Assembly: GCF_001648355.1 (NCBI RefSeq)
Contig: NZ_LXSL01000011.1
Location: 29,676 to 93,675 of the forward strand
Length of the DNA stretch: 64,000 nucleotides
Source: Eikenella longinqua
Lineage (GTDB): Bacteria; Pseudomonadota; Gammaproteobacteria; Burkholderiales; Neisseriaceae
Direction: 5' to 3'
Below are positions 24,768 through 32,390 of this stretch, piece after piece (position 1 is the first letter of the stretch; each line of letters starts with the position of its first letter). The position numbers and the translations under genes were made by a program. The notes under the pieces were generated by a model. It was not told the origin of the DNA and made no database searches. It saw only the letters and a program-made list of their open reading frames with translations.

Positions 24768-24923
24768 ATGCGCGATAAAATCAAGCTGGAATCCACCGCC
24801 GGTACCGGCCATTTCTACACCACCACCAAAAACAAGCGGACCATGGCCGGCAAATTCGAAATCAAAAAATTCGATCCGGTTGCCCGCAAACACGTGGTTT
24901 ACAAAGAAACCAAGCTGAAATAA
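24768..24923 (+). CDS. rpmG: 50S ribosomal protein L33
   Basis: The 51-residue frame MRDKIKLESTAGTGHFYTTT...FEIKKFDPVARKHVVYKETKLK is a complete L33 of the zinc-independent type, lacking the CxxC pairs of the other form. AAGGAATCAGAGTC provides the ribosome site. It follows rpmB by 23 bases and ends just before a strong terminator. Confidence 0.97.
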   Translation: MRDKIKLESTAGTGHFYTTTKNKRTMAGKFEIKKFDPVARKHVVYKETKLK

Positions 24924-24950
24924 ACCTTTCAGCCGCGTTTCCACCGAGAC

Positions 24951-24987
24951 ACTGCATTCTCTGGCTCAGCAAGGGAATGCAGTTTTC
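24951..24987 (+). terminator. rpmBG terminator
   Basis: ACTGCATTC pairs perfectly with GAATGCAGT (24975-24983) and is followed by TTTCT. Confidence 0.8.
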
Positions 24988-25223
24988 TATATCTGCGCCC
25001 CGGAAACTGCCGTTAAATAGGGAAAATTCCACGCATACCCGCGTAATCGCCCCTGCCCTGCCATCCAATAAACGGTATACTGTGCGCCGCTTTGGGGCTA
25101 CCTGAAAATTTGAGGCTACCTGAAAAACCCTCTCTGCCCCAACGACGCCGCTTTTAAAGCAATTACCGCACAACCCAAATCTTTTGCAGCCTGCCGCACG
25201 CAGCCTGCGGAGCAAATCCCACC
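24988..25223. other. Leader region of the lol operon with tandem DUS
   Basis: No gene is visible. Two DUS copies in the same orientation at about 25097 and 25113 lie 110-125 bases upstream of the permease start. Confidence 0.5.
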
Positions 25224-26474
25224 ATGCTTTCCCTCGAAACCTGGATCGGCCTGCGCTATATGCGCGCCAAAAAACGCAACGGCCTGATGTCCGTCATCAG
25301 CATCATTTCGATTTTCGGCATCGCCACCGGCGTGACCGCGCTGATCGTGGTGCTTTCCGTGATGAACGGCTTTCAGAAAGAAATCCGCGGCCAGCTGCTG
25401 CAAGTAACCCCGCATATGCAGCTGAGCTATCTGCAAGCCGAGCCGGGCGACGACTGGCGCAGCCTGGCCAAAATCGCGCAGGCCAACCCGCGCGTGCTCG
25501 GCGTGGCGCCGTATGTGAGCGGGCAGGCGCTCTTGGCCAATTCCGGCGAAGTACAGGGTGTACAGGTGAAAGGCATCGACCCGGCCGAAGAACCGAAAGT
25601 GTCGGAATACGGCAGCAAACTGCCCAACGAGCTCTATCAGCGGCTTCATCCCGGCCAATTTGAAATGATTTTGGGCAAAGACATTGCCGACCGCCTGGGC
25701 GTACAGCCGGGCGAAAAGGTTACGCTGATTTCACCCGAAGGCAACGTCACCCCCATCGGCATGGTGCCGCGCATGAAGCAATTCACCGTGGTGGCCACCG
25801 TGTCCACTGGCATTTTCGCGGTGGACAACAGCCTCTCTGTAATCCACATCGACGACACAAAAACCCTCTACCGCGCGGGCGACGGCGACGTGAGCGTGCA
25901 GCTACGCCTGTCGCAGCCGGAAACCGCGCCGGATGTAACCGCCGTAATCGTGCCCGCCGAGCAGCGCGACAAAATCGCGGCCTACGACTGGACCTACCAA
26001 AACCGCGATTATTTCCAAGCCGTGGAAGTGGAGAAAAAAATGATGTTTGTGATCATGTTCTTCATCAGCCTGGTGGCCTCCATCAACCTGATTTCCACAC
26101 TGATCATGACCGTAACCGAAAAGCAGGCCGCCATCGCCATCCTGCGCACGCTCGGCCTGCCGCCGCGCGGCATCATGAAAATCTTCCTGGTGCAGGGCAC
26201 GCTGCTGGGCGTGGTGGGCACCGCCATCGGCGTGGCGCTGGGCATTACCGTGGCGCTGAACGTGGGCGGCATCGTGGCCGGCATCGAGCAGATGGCCGGG
26301 CGCAAGCTGGTTACCTCCGCCATCTATTTCATCGACTACATGCCCTCGCAAGTGAAGCTTTCCGACGTGCTGGCCATCGTGAGCATTTCGCTCGGCCTCT
26401 CCTTCGTGGCCACCCTGCTGCCGAGCTGGCGCGCATCCAAAACCCAACCTGCGGAGGCCCTGCGCTATGAATAA
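25224..26474 (+). CDS. lolC: Lipoprotein-releasing ABC transporter permease LolC/LolE type
   Basis: The 416-residue protein starts LETWIGLRYMRAKKRNGLMSVISIISIFGIATGVTALIVVLSVMNGF, the typical LolC/E N-terminal helix. A periplasmic domain of about 200 residues follows, then three C-terminal helices and the FtsX-like block (TEKQAAIAILRTLGLPPRGIMKIFLVQGTLLG). It extracts lipoproteins from the inner membrane for transfer to LolA. Only one permease gene is next to lolD, so it may work as a homodimer (LolF-like). It overlaps lolD by 8 bases. Confidence 0.93.
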   Translation: MLSLETWIGLRYMRAKKRNGLMSVISIISIFGIATGVTALIVVLSVMNGFQKEIRGQLLQVTPHMQLSYLQAEPGDDWRSLAKIAQANPRVLGVAPYVSGQALLANSGEVQGVQVKGIDPAEEPKVSEYGSKLPNELYQRLHPGQFEMILGKDIADRLGVQPGEKVTLISPEGNVTPIGMVPRMKQFTVVATVSTGIFAVDNSLSVIHIDDTKTLYRAGDGDVSVQLRLSQPETAPDVTAVIVPAEQRDKIAAYDWTYQNRDYFQAVEVEKKMMFVIMFFISLVASINLISTLIMTVTEKQAAIAILRTLGLPPRGIMKIFLVQGTLLGVVGTAIGVALGITVALNVGGIVAGIEQMAGRKLVTSAIYFIDYMPSQVKLSDVLAIVSISLGLSFVATLLPSWRASKTQPAEALRYE

Positions 26475-27147
26475 AGAATGGGTAATCGAATGCCAAAACG
26501 TGGGCAAAGTGTATGACGACGGCAGCCTCAAAGTGGAAGTGTTGCGCGAAGTGGATTTTCAGGTAGCCTCAGGCGAAGGCATCGGCATCATCGGCGCCTC
26601 CGGCAGCGGCAAATCCACCCTGCTGCACATCCTCGGCGGGCTCGACAAGCCCACCAGCGGCGAAGTGAAAATCAAAGGCCAAGGGCTCAACAACCTCTCG
26701 CAAGTGGCCATCGGCCGGCTGCGCAACCGGCATTTGGGCTTCGTGTATCAATTCCACCACCTGCTGCCCGAGTTTTCCGCGCTGGAAAACGTGATGATGC
26801 CGCTCTTGGTGGCGCGGCGCAGCAAAGCCGAAGCCCAGGCCGCTACCGCCGAAATCTTAGAAAAGGTAGGCCTCGGCAGCCGCATGACCCACCGCCCCGG
26901 CGAACTTTCCGGCGGCGAACGCCAACGCGCCGCCATCGCCCGCGCCTTGGTTACCAAGCCCGACTGCCTGCTGGCCGACGAGCCCACCGGCAACCTCGAC
27001 CGCAAAAACGCCACCCACGCGCTGGAAATGATGCTCGAGCTCAAACGCGAGCTCGGCACCGCCCTCATCGTGGTAACGCACGACGAGCAGCTCGCCAAAC
27101 GCTTCGACCGCGTGCTCACCATGGACGACGGCAGCCTGCGCGGCTGA
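26467..27147 (+). CDS. lolD: Lipoprotein-releasing ABC transporter ATP-binding protein
   Basis: The 226-residue ATPase has Walker A GASGSGKST (residues 43-51), a Q-loop region FVYQFHHLLPEFSALENVMMP, the signature LSGGERQRAAIARAL, Walker B CLLADEPTGNLD and the H-loop VVTHD. It powers the LolC-type permease encoded just upstream, with an 8-base overlap. A DUS lies in frame at 26557 and encodes VDFQVASGEG just before Walker A. Confidence 0.95.
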   Translation: MNKEWVIECQNVGKVYDDGSLKVEVLREVDFQVASGEGIGIIGASGSGKSTLLHILGGLDKPTSGEVKIKGQGLNNLSQVAIGRLRNRHLGFVYQFHHLLPEFSALENVMMPLLVARRSKAEAQAATAEILEKVGLGSRMTHRPGELSGGERQRAAIARALVTKPDCLLADEPTGNLDRKNATHALEMMLELKRELGTALIVVTHDEQLAKRFDRVLTMDDGSLRG

Positions 27148-27219
27148 GCCCGCCCCGCCAAACCAACCCAAGCCGCCGAACCGGGCAACCATTCGGCGGC
27201 TTGGCTTTGAGCGCACATC

Positions 27220-27368
27220 AGGCTACCTGAAAACGATGTTTCCGAAAGAAGCAGAGTTTCTGCGCAGTTAAAACGATGTCTTGGCGCAGCCAAAGCAGAG
27301 TTTCTGCAACGCTAAAAACTGAAAACAACTTTTTCAGGTAGCCCTTTCCCCTTGAAGGCTACCTGAAA
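27220..27368. repeat. DUS and DUS-associated repeat block
   Basis: A forward DUS at 27220 is followed by two copies of a unit ending GCAGAGTTTCTGC (near 27251 and 27290), then an inverted DUS pair at 27332-27368 upstream of the next gene. No gene is visible between 27148 and 27415. Confidence 0.6.
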
Positions 27369-27415
27369 AACCGTTTACCATCCGCCCCACCGCACACCAC
27401 ACTCAAGGAAACAAC

Positions 27416-28201
27416 ATGAAACTCCGCATCCCCGCCGCCCTCCTTCCTGCCGCCGCAGCCGCCCTATTCTGGGCACAACCCGCGGCCGCCCAATGCAACG
27501 GCCACACCTGCAACGGCGTGCCCACCCACATCCTCCACGAATCGCAGCAACGCGCCATCGAGCAAGCCCGGCAAAGCCAATACCAGCGGCAGCAGCGCGA
27601 ACAGCAAGCCCTGCGCGGCCCCCGCCCCATGACGGCCGAAGAAGAACGCGCCCTCGAAATCGTATTCAACGGCGACCCCAAAGCATCCCGGGGCTGCAAT
27701 CCCACCCTGCAAGACGGCCGCCTCTCCTGCTGGGAATACATCAACGACCCCAGAATGGGCATGGTCTTCTTCTCCCACGTTACCCCAGTCACCGACCTGA
27801 ACGACTGCATCCGAAACCCCCGGCGCTGCCACAGGCACGGCCTGAAATACACCTACGGCACCGACGGCCGACTCTACGACATCGAAATCTACGACCGAGG
27901 CATCCTCCCCAAAGGCGAAAACCGATACGATTTCCTCCCCAACGGCAGCGTTGAAGTATCCGACCTCAAACGCAGCAACGACCGCGACAACCTCCGCAAC
28001 AGCTACACCATCACCCCCGACGAAGCCCTGCGCCGCCTCGGCCTGCCGCGCAGCCTACTCAACATCGGCCGCCTCACGGTGAACACCAGGCTGCTGGCCG
28101 GGAAAGCCGCCCAACTGCCCGCCGGCTGCCCCGGCACCGCCGAAAGCGGCTCGTGGTCTGCCGTGTGCAACATCAACCTGCTGTGGAAAAACGGCAGATA
28201 A
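27416..28201 (+). CDS. Secreted hypothetical protein, 261 aa
   Basis: AAGGAAACAAC precedes the ATG. The N-terminus MKLRIPAALLPAAAAALFWAQPAAA is a signal peptide. The mature protein begins QCNGHTCNGVPTH and has eight cysteines, spread in pairs (GCNPTLQDGRLSCW, DCIRNPRRCHRHG, GCPGTAESGSWSAVCN), so several disulfides are likely. A glutamine-rich helix (residues about 43-65) follows the first pair. I do not recognise the family. The gene is flanked by DUS hairpins on both sides and is probably monocistronic. Confidence 0.7.
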   Translation: MKLRIPAALLPAAAAALFWAQPAAAQCNGHTCNGVPTHILHESQQRAIEQARQSQYQRQQREQQALRGPRPMTAEEERALEIVFNGDPKASRGCNPTLQDGRLSCWEYINDPRMGMVFFSHVTPVTDLNDCIRNPRRCHRHGLKYTYGTDGRLYDIEIYDRGILPKGENRYDFLPNGSVEVSDLKRSNDRDNLRNSYTITPDEALRRLGLPRSLLNIGRLTVNTRLLAGKAAQLPAGCPGTAESGSWSAVCNINLLWKNGR

Positions 28202-28224
28202 CACCACCGCCCGAGCATGGCAAA

Positions 28225-28261
28225 GGCTACCTGAAAACCCGTTTCCGGTTTTCAGGTAGCC
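28225..28261 (+). terminator. DUS-pair terminator with T-tract
   Basis: Opposed DUS copies with a 13-base loop and TTTTTATT lie 24 bases past the stop at 28201. Confidence 0.7.
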
Positions 28262-28381
28262 TTTTTATTGGCCGCAGGGGTGCTTGCTGCCTGCAAGCCG
28301 TTCAAGAAACGGCTTTTCAATACGCGCCAACCGGCAACGCCAAGCGCATGGGCAAGCAGTTGCCCGCCTGCTGCAAATATT

Positions 28382-28472
28382 TTTCAGGTAGCCTGATAAT
28401 CCGTATAAAAGGCTACCTGAAAATTATCTTTCCCCTTATCTCCCCCGTGGCAGCCCGCGTTTTCAGGTAGCC
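28382..28472. repeat. DUS cluster downstream of ruvX
   Basis: An inverted DUS pair (28382-28422) and a further copy near 28461 lie just past the ruvX stop on the minus strand. They probably terminate the yqgE-ruvX transcript. Confidence 0.5.
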
Positions 28473-28485
28473 TGCCGCCCTGCCG

Positions 28486-28941
28486 CTAGCCGTGGAATTC
28501 TTCCACCCAGCCGCCTTCGAAAAAGCCCTGCAAAATCGCCTGCGCGGCCACTTGGTCGAGCGCGGGCTTTTGTTTGCGGCCGCGCAGCCCAGCTTCGTTG
28601 AGCAGGTCGGAGGCGTAGAGGGAGGTGAGCCGCTCGTCGGCCCAATACACAGGCAGGCCGAAGCGGCCGTGCAGGCGGTGGCCGAAACGCCGTGCCAGGC
28701 GGGTGAGCTCGTGCTCGCTGCCGTCGGTGGAGAGGGGCAGGCCGACCACGAGCTGCACGGGCTGCCATTCGCGGATAAGCTCGGCGATGGCGGCGAATTT
28801 GCTGTTGTTGTCGGCGCCGCTAACGGTGGCGAGCGGGTGGGTGATGCCGAGCTCGGCGTCGCCTTGCGCTACGCCGATGCGGGTTTCGCCGAAGTCAAAG
28901 GCGAGGGTGGTGCCGCGGGGGATGGTGGGGGTGTTAGGCAT
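28486..28941 (-). CDS. ruvX: Putative pre-16S rRNA nuclease / Holliday junction resolvase-like (YqgF)
   Basis: The 151-residue protein has the RNase H-like fold pattern: LAFDFGETRIGVAQGD with the catalytic Asp16, QLVVGLPLSTDGSEHELTRLARRF and the C-terminal WADERLTSLYASDLL and LDQVAAQAILQGF blocks. The family matures the 16S rRNA 5' end. Its start overlaps the end of yqgE by 8 bases, a gene pair conserved in proteobacteria. Confidence 0.93.
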   Translation of the reverse strand: MPNTPTIPRGTTLAFDFGETRIGVAQGDAELGITHPLATVSGADNNSKFAAIAELIREWQPVQLVVGLPLSTDGSEHELTRLARRFGHRLHGRFGLPVYWADERLTSLYASDLLNEAGLRGRKQKPALDQVAAQAILQGFFEGGWVEEFHG

Positions 28942-29482
28942 GGCCGCCGGTGCGGATGAGTTGTTCGGGGGTGATGTTGAGCAGGGCGAGGGCGGCGTGG
29001 TAGCGCTGGTCGGCAGGGAGCTCGAACAGGATTTGCTCGTTGGCGGGCACGGTGAGCCAGCTGTTGTCGGCCAGTTCGCGTTCGAGCTGGCCGGCGCTCC
29101 AGCCGGTGTAGCCCATGAAGAGGAGGGATTGCTTCACTTGCTGTTCGTCGTGCAGGTGGTTGAGGATGTCGCCGGAGGAGGTGAGGGCGAGATTGTCGTT
29201 GATGGCGATGCTGCTGAGCCAGTTGCCCACGGGGGTGTGCAGCACGAAGCCGCGGTCGGCCTGCACGGGGCCGCCCACCAGGATGTATTCGTCGGCGGGG
29301 CGCACGGGCAGCTCGTGCTGCTGGGCGGTGAGCACTTGGCGCAAGAGCAGCGGGGAGGGTTTGTTGATGATTACGCCCATGCAGCCTTCGGCGGAGTAGG
29401 AGCAGATGTACACCACGCTCTCGGCAAAGAAGTTATCTTGCATATCGGGCATGGCGATGAGGAAGTGGTTGCTTAAATCCAT
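28934..29482 (-). CDS. yqgE: YqgE/AlgH family protein (DUF179)
   Basis: The 182-residue protein MDLSNHFLIAMPDMQDNFFAESVVYICSYSAEGCMGVIINKP, with YILVGGPVQADRGFVLHT and LFMGYTGWSAGQLERELADNSWL, matches the family well along its whole length. The function is not established; in other bacteria it is linked to transcriptional regulation. It forms an operon with ruvX. Confidence 0.95.
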   Translation of the reverse strand: MDLSNHFLIAMPDMQDNFFAESVVYICSYSAEGCMGVIINKPSPLLLRQVLTAQQHELPVRPADEYILVGGPVQADRGFVLHTPVGNWLSSIAINDNLALTSSGDILNHLHDEQQVKQSLLFMGYTGWSAGQLERELADNSWLTVPANEQILFELPADQRYHAALALLNITPEQLIRTGGHA

Positions 29483-29569
29483 GATGGCTCGGCGTGTGTG
29501 GGAATAGGGTTGGATTATATAGCGGTTGTGCCTGATTTAATACTGCGCGGCGGGCGTTGGGCGGCGGTT

Positions 29570-29608
29570 TTTCAGGTAGCCTGTTTGGCGCTTGAGGCTA
29601 CCTGAAAA
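29570..29608. repeat. Inverted DUS pair in the yqgE / aldolase divergent region
   Basis: Opposed DUS copies lie between two divergent gene starts, just upstream of a TATAAT (29632-29637) that is the likely -10 of the threonine aldolase gene. Confidence 0.5.
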
Positions 29609-29663
29609 TAGCGAGCCTCCCGCTGCCGCCTTATAATCTCGCTTTTTTACAGGGAACACCGCC

Positions 29664-30737
29664 ATGCCTTCCTTCGGCAACGACTACCTCGCCGGCTGCC
29701 TCCCGGCCATCCTCGAGCGCCTCGCCGACACCAACCTCGAGCAAACCCCCGGCTACGGCCTCGACCCCTATTGCGAATCCGCCCGCGCCAAAATCCGCGC
29801 CGCCATCGGCAGCGAAACGGCAGATGTGCACTTCCTCGTGGGCGGCACGCAAACCAACGCCACCGTAATCACCCACATCCTGCGCCCGCATCAAAGCGTG
29901 ATCGCCGCCGCAGAAGCCCGCATCGCCACCCACGAAACCGGCGCCATCGAAGCCGGCGGCCACAAAGTGCTCGCCCTGCCCTCAGCAGACGGCAAGCTTA
30001 GCGCACGGCAAGTGCAGGATTTCATCCAGCAATACTACACCGGTAGCAACATCAAAGAACACATCGTCCAGCCCGGCATGGTGTATGTATCCCAGCCCAC
30101 CGAGCTCGGCACCGCCTACAGCCACACCGAGCTTGCCGCCCTCGCGCAAGTATGCCGCCGCCACGGCCTGCCCCTGTTTGTGGACGGCGCCCGCCTCGGC
30201 TACGCCCTGCAACCCGAAGTGAGCGACCTCACCCTGCCCGCCCTCGCCGAGCTGGCCGACGTGTTCTACATCGGCGGCACCAAATGCGGCGCCCTGTTCG
30301 GCGAAGCCGTCGTCATCACAAACGATGCCTACCAGCCCCATTTCCGCGCCAGCATGAAACAACGCGGCGGCCTGCTCGCCAAAGGCCGACTGCTCGGCAT
30401 CCAGTTCGACACCCTGTTTACCGACAATCTGTACCAAACCATCTGCCACGGCGCCATCGCCCACGCCCGCCGCATCCGCCAAGCCTTCGAAGCGCGCGGC
30501 ATCCGCTTCTATGGCGCCTCCACCACCAACCAGCAATTCCCCATCCTGCCCGAAGCTCAGGCCGACTATTTCATCCGCGAATTCGGCTTCGCCGCCTACT
30601 GGCCGGCAGAACACGGCTGGCAAATCGTGCGCTACTGCACCAGCTGGGCCACCACCGAGCGCGATGTGTCCGCCCTGCTGCGCGCCATCGAAAGCCTATC
30701 ACCATCTGAAAATAAGGACGAATCGACACAAAAATAA
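29664..30737 (+). CDS. Threonine aldolase-like PLP enzyme
   Basis: The 357-residue enzyme has the beta-eliminating lyase fold: VGGTQTNATVITHILRPHQSV, then LFVDGARLGYAL with the PLP-binding aspartate, and the Schiff-base lysine at Lys207 in YIGGTKCGALFGEAV. L-threonine aldolases (LtaE) cleave threonine to glycine and acetaldehyde. The N-terminus is shorter than in E. coli LtaE, so a related amino-acid specificity is possible. The gene is monocistronic with a bidirectional terminator after it. Confidence 0.82.
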   Translation: MPSFGNDYLAGCLPAILERLADTNLEQTPGYGLDPYCESARAKIRAAIGSETADVHFLVGGTQTNATVITHILRPHQSVIAAAEARIATHETGAIEAGGHKVLALPSADGKLSARQVQDFIQQYYTGSNIKEHIVQPGMVYVSQPTELGTAYSHTELAALAQVCRRHGLPLFVDGARLGYALQPEVSDLTLPALAELADVFYIGGTKCGALFGEAVVITNDAYQPHFRASMKQRGGLLAKGRLLGIQFDTLFTDNLYQTICHGAIAHARRIRQAFEARGIRFYGASTTNQQFPILPEAQADYFIREFGFAAYWPAEHGWQIVRYCTSWATTERDVSALLRAIESLSPSENKDESTQK

Positions 30738-30771
30738 GCGAGCCCGCTGCATTACGCTGGCTCGACTTAAA
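30738..30771. terminator. Bidirectional terminator between the aldolase and hydrolase genes
   Basis: CGAGCC and GGCTCG form a stem around CGCTGCATTACGCT; the minus strand then reads TTATTTTTG. It contains no DUS, unlike most terminators here. Confidence 0.6.
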
Positions 30772-31884
30772 TTATTCCATTCTCAATCCATATGCTGCTC
30801 GACTCCTCTTTTGCAAATCATCAACAGCCTGGATAAAGATCGCTGCTTTTTCAGCATGGATATCGTGGCCACTCTGAATGTTATCTATTAAGTGATTGTT
30901 TGGTAAAAGTCTGTCCACTCGCTTAGCATCCTCGCCATCCATGGCACTCAAGAGAATGCCCTCTTTATCATAATAACCTTTCTGATTCGATGGCGGAGCC
31001 ACATGAAGCAAAATAGACGGACATTGGACTTTTTTCAAGATTTCTTCCTGATGAAACCCCTTGAACCAAGAAAAATCATAAAACGTAGTGCCAAAACGAA
31101 GATCATAGCTTCCTGTTCCATCCTGTAGATTGGCCGTCAAATCATAAATTAAGTTTATCTGCAATCCTGGCGGATAATACCAAATTCTAGGAATCTGACC
31201 TGGGTGGGACTTCATATACTTTAGAGCAGGATTTTTAACAATCTTATTAAAGTTTTCTTGGCCAAAAATCGACCTTAGATAAGTATGCTCCAAAAAATAA
31301 GCCGTATAATTTTTTTCACCATTTTTAAAAAAATCATACATATCTTTAAAGCCTAACCAAGCAAAAGTAGATGTTGCCCGATTGGGTTCAGTTGAAAAGA
31401 ACGGCGCATCTTCTATTAACAACCCTCTAACAGACTCAGGAGCCAGTGCAGCTATTACAGTTGCAAGAAGACCTCCTGATGAATGCCCTGAAATCAAAAC
31501 AGGTTTTTTGATAATATTCTTGATAACCCAAACCAAATCCTGACTGTTTTCAAGGGCTGTATATTTGGCTGGATTTTTACTAGACCCACCATGCCCATAA
31601 CAATCTATGACATAAACATGATAACTCTTGGACAATTCTCCAAAAACCTTCGCATAATCCTTCCAATCAACCTGCTGTCCGTGAATCAAGAGAAGAGGCT
31701 GCCGCCCATACTTAGGTCCTTCGCCATAATTAATAACGGATCCATCAGGTAAAATCACTTGCTTTTCAACAATTCTAGCTCGCTGGATTCGGTAAAGATT
31801 AATTTTATCATAATAAAGATTGTGACAAACAAAACAAGCCAGACCAACCAGCAAACTAGCTAGAAATAGCAAAACCAAAATCAT
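30772..31884 (-). CDS. Alpha/beta hydrolase, membrane-anchored, probably acquired
   Basis: The 370-residue protein has an N-terminal membrane anchor (ILVLLFLASLLVGLACFVC) and an alpha/beta hydrolase domain. LLLIHGQ holds the oxyanion region, the nucleophile is Ser135 in GHSSGG, and the C-terminal histidine is in QSGHDIHAEK. Substrate unknown. The gene is markedly AT-rich and uses A/T-ending codons unlike its neighbours, and it contains no DUS over more than 1.1 kb. Both suggest recent transfer, perhaps from a low-GC bacterium. AGGAGAGCATA precedes the ATG, inside the 3' end of the next gene. Confidence 0.85.
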   Translation of the reverse strand: MILVLLFLASLLVGLACFVCHNLYYDKINLYRIQRARIVEKQVILPDGSVINYGEGPKYGRQPLLLIHGQQVDWKDYAKVFGELSKSYHVYVIDCYGHGGSSKNPAKYTALENSQDLVWVIKNIIKKPVLISGHSSGGLLATVIAALAPESVRGLLIEDAPFFSTEPNRATSTFAWLGFKDMYDFFKNGEKNYTAYFLEHTYLRSIFGQENFNKIVKNPALKYMKSHPGQIPRIWYYPPGLQINLIYDLTANLQDGTGSYDLRFGTTFYDFSWFKGFHQEEILKKVQCPSILLHVAPPSNQKGYYDKEGILLSAMDGEDAKRVDRLLPNNHLIDNIQSGHDIHAEKAAIFIQAVDDLQKRSRAAYGLRME

Positions 31885-32155
31885 TATGCTCTCCTTTCCA
31901 GTGATATAACCCTACTTTAAATGCTGCATGGTTTGCGTGAAGAACCTTGCCAAAAAAGGCCTCGGTGCGCCGCTTTATCTCGGGAAATCGGGATACTTTG
32001 TCTCGAATAAAATCAAAATCCATCCGCCCAATATCGGCCGACTCCAGCTGAACCGCCACCGGCATCCCCAGAAATTTTCCGATCAGGAAAACACTGCCCG
32101 CCGTCTCTTCCCACACCATTTCCCATGCGCCCAAAGGCGTGGCCAAGCTATCCAT
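31856..32155 (-). CDS. Hypothetical protein, about 99 aa, possibly truncated
   Basis: Three consecutive ATGs (32161, 32158, 32155) follow AGGAGGA; the last gives the best spacing. The protein (MDSLATPLGAWEMVWEETAGSVFLIGKFLGMPVAVQLESADIGRMDFDFIRDKVSRFPEIKRRTEAFFGKVLH) is soluble and not recognised. Its 3' end overlaps the start of the AT-rich hydrolase gene by 29 bases, and the last 15-20 codons share that gene's base composition. The original C-terminus may have been replaced when the hydrolase gene arrived. Confidence 0.55.
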   Translation of the reverse strand: MDSLATPLGAWEMVWEETAGSVFLIGKFLGMPVAVQLESADIGRMDFDFIRDKVSRFPEIKRRTEAFFGKVLHANHAAFKVGLYHWKGEHNDFGFAISS

Positions 32156-32390
32156 CATCATTCCTCCTATACCAAACGCCGCCAGCTTATACCGCATTCC
32201 GCCGCACCGCCAGCCCAGGCTACCTGAAAAACGCAGTTTCAACTGAATGAACACAAACGCAGCCAGTTTCCGCACAGCCAAAACCAATTTTCAGGTAGCC
32301 TTCCGCTTGCCAGCCCGCCATCCCCGCATTCAATTCCCACCCAATCCGCTATATAATGCCCCATCCCCACACCATCCGAAGCGCACACCC

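Noticed and set aside
28153..28470. Plus-strand open frame through the DUS cluster
   Set aside because: It is largely translated DUS sequence (GYLK, FSGSL) and overlaps the end of a supported gene.
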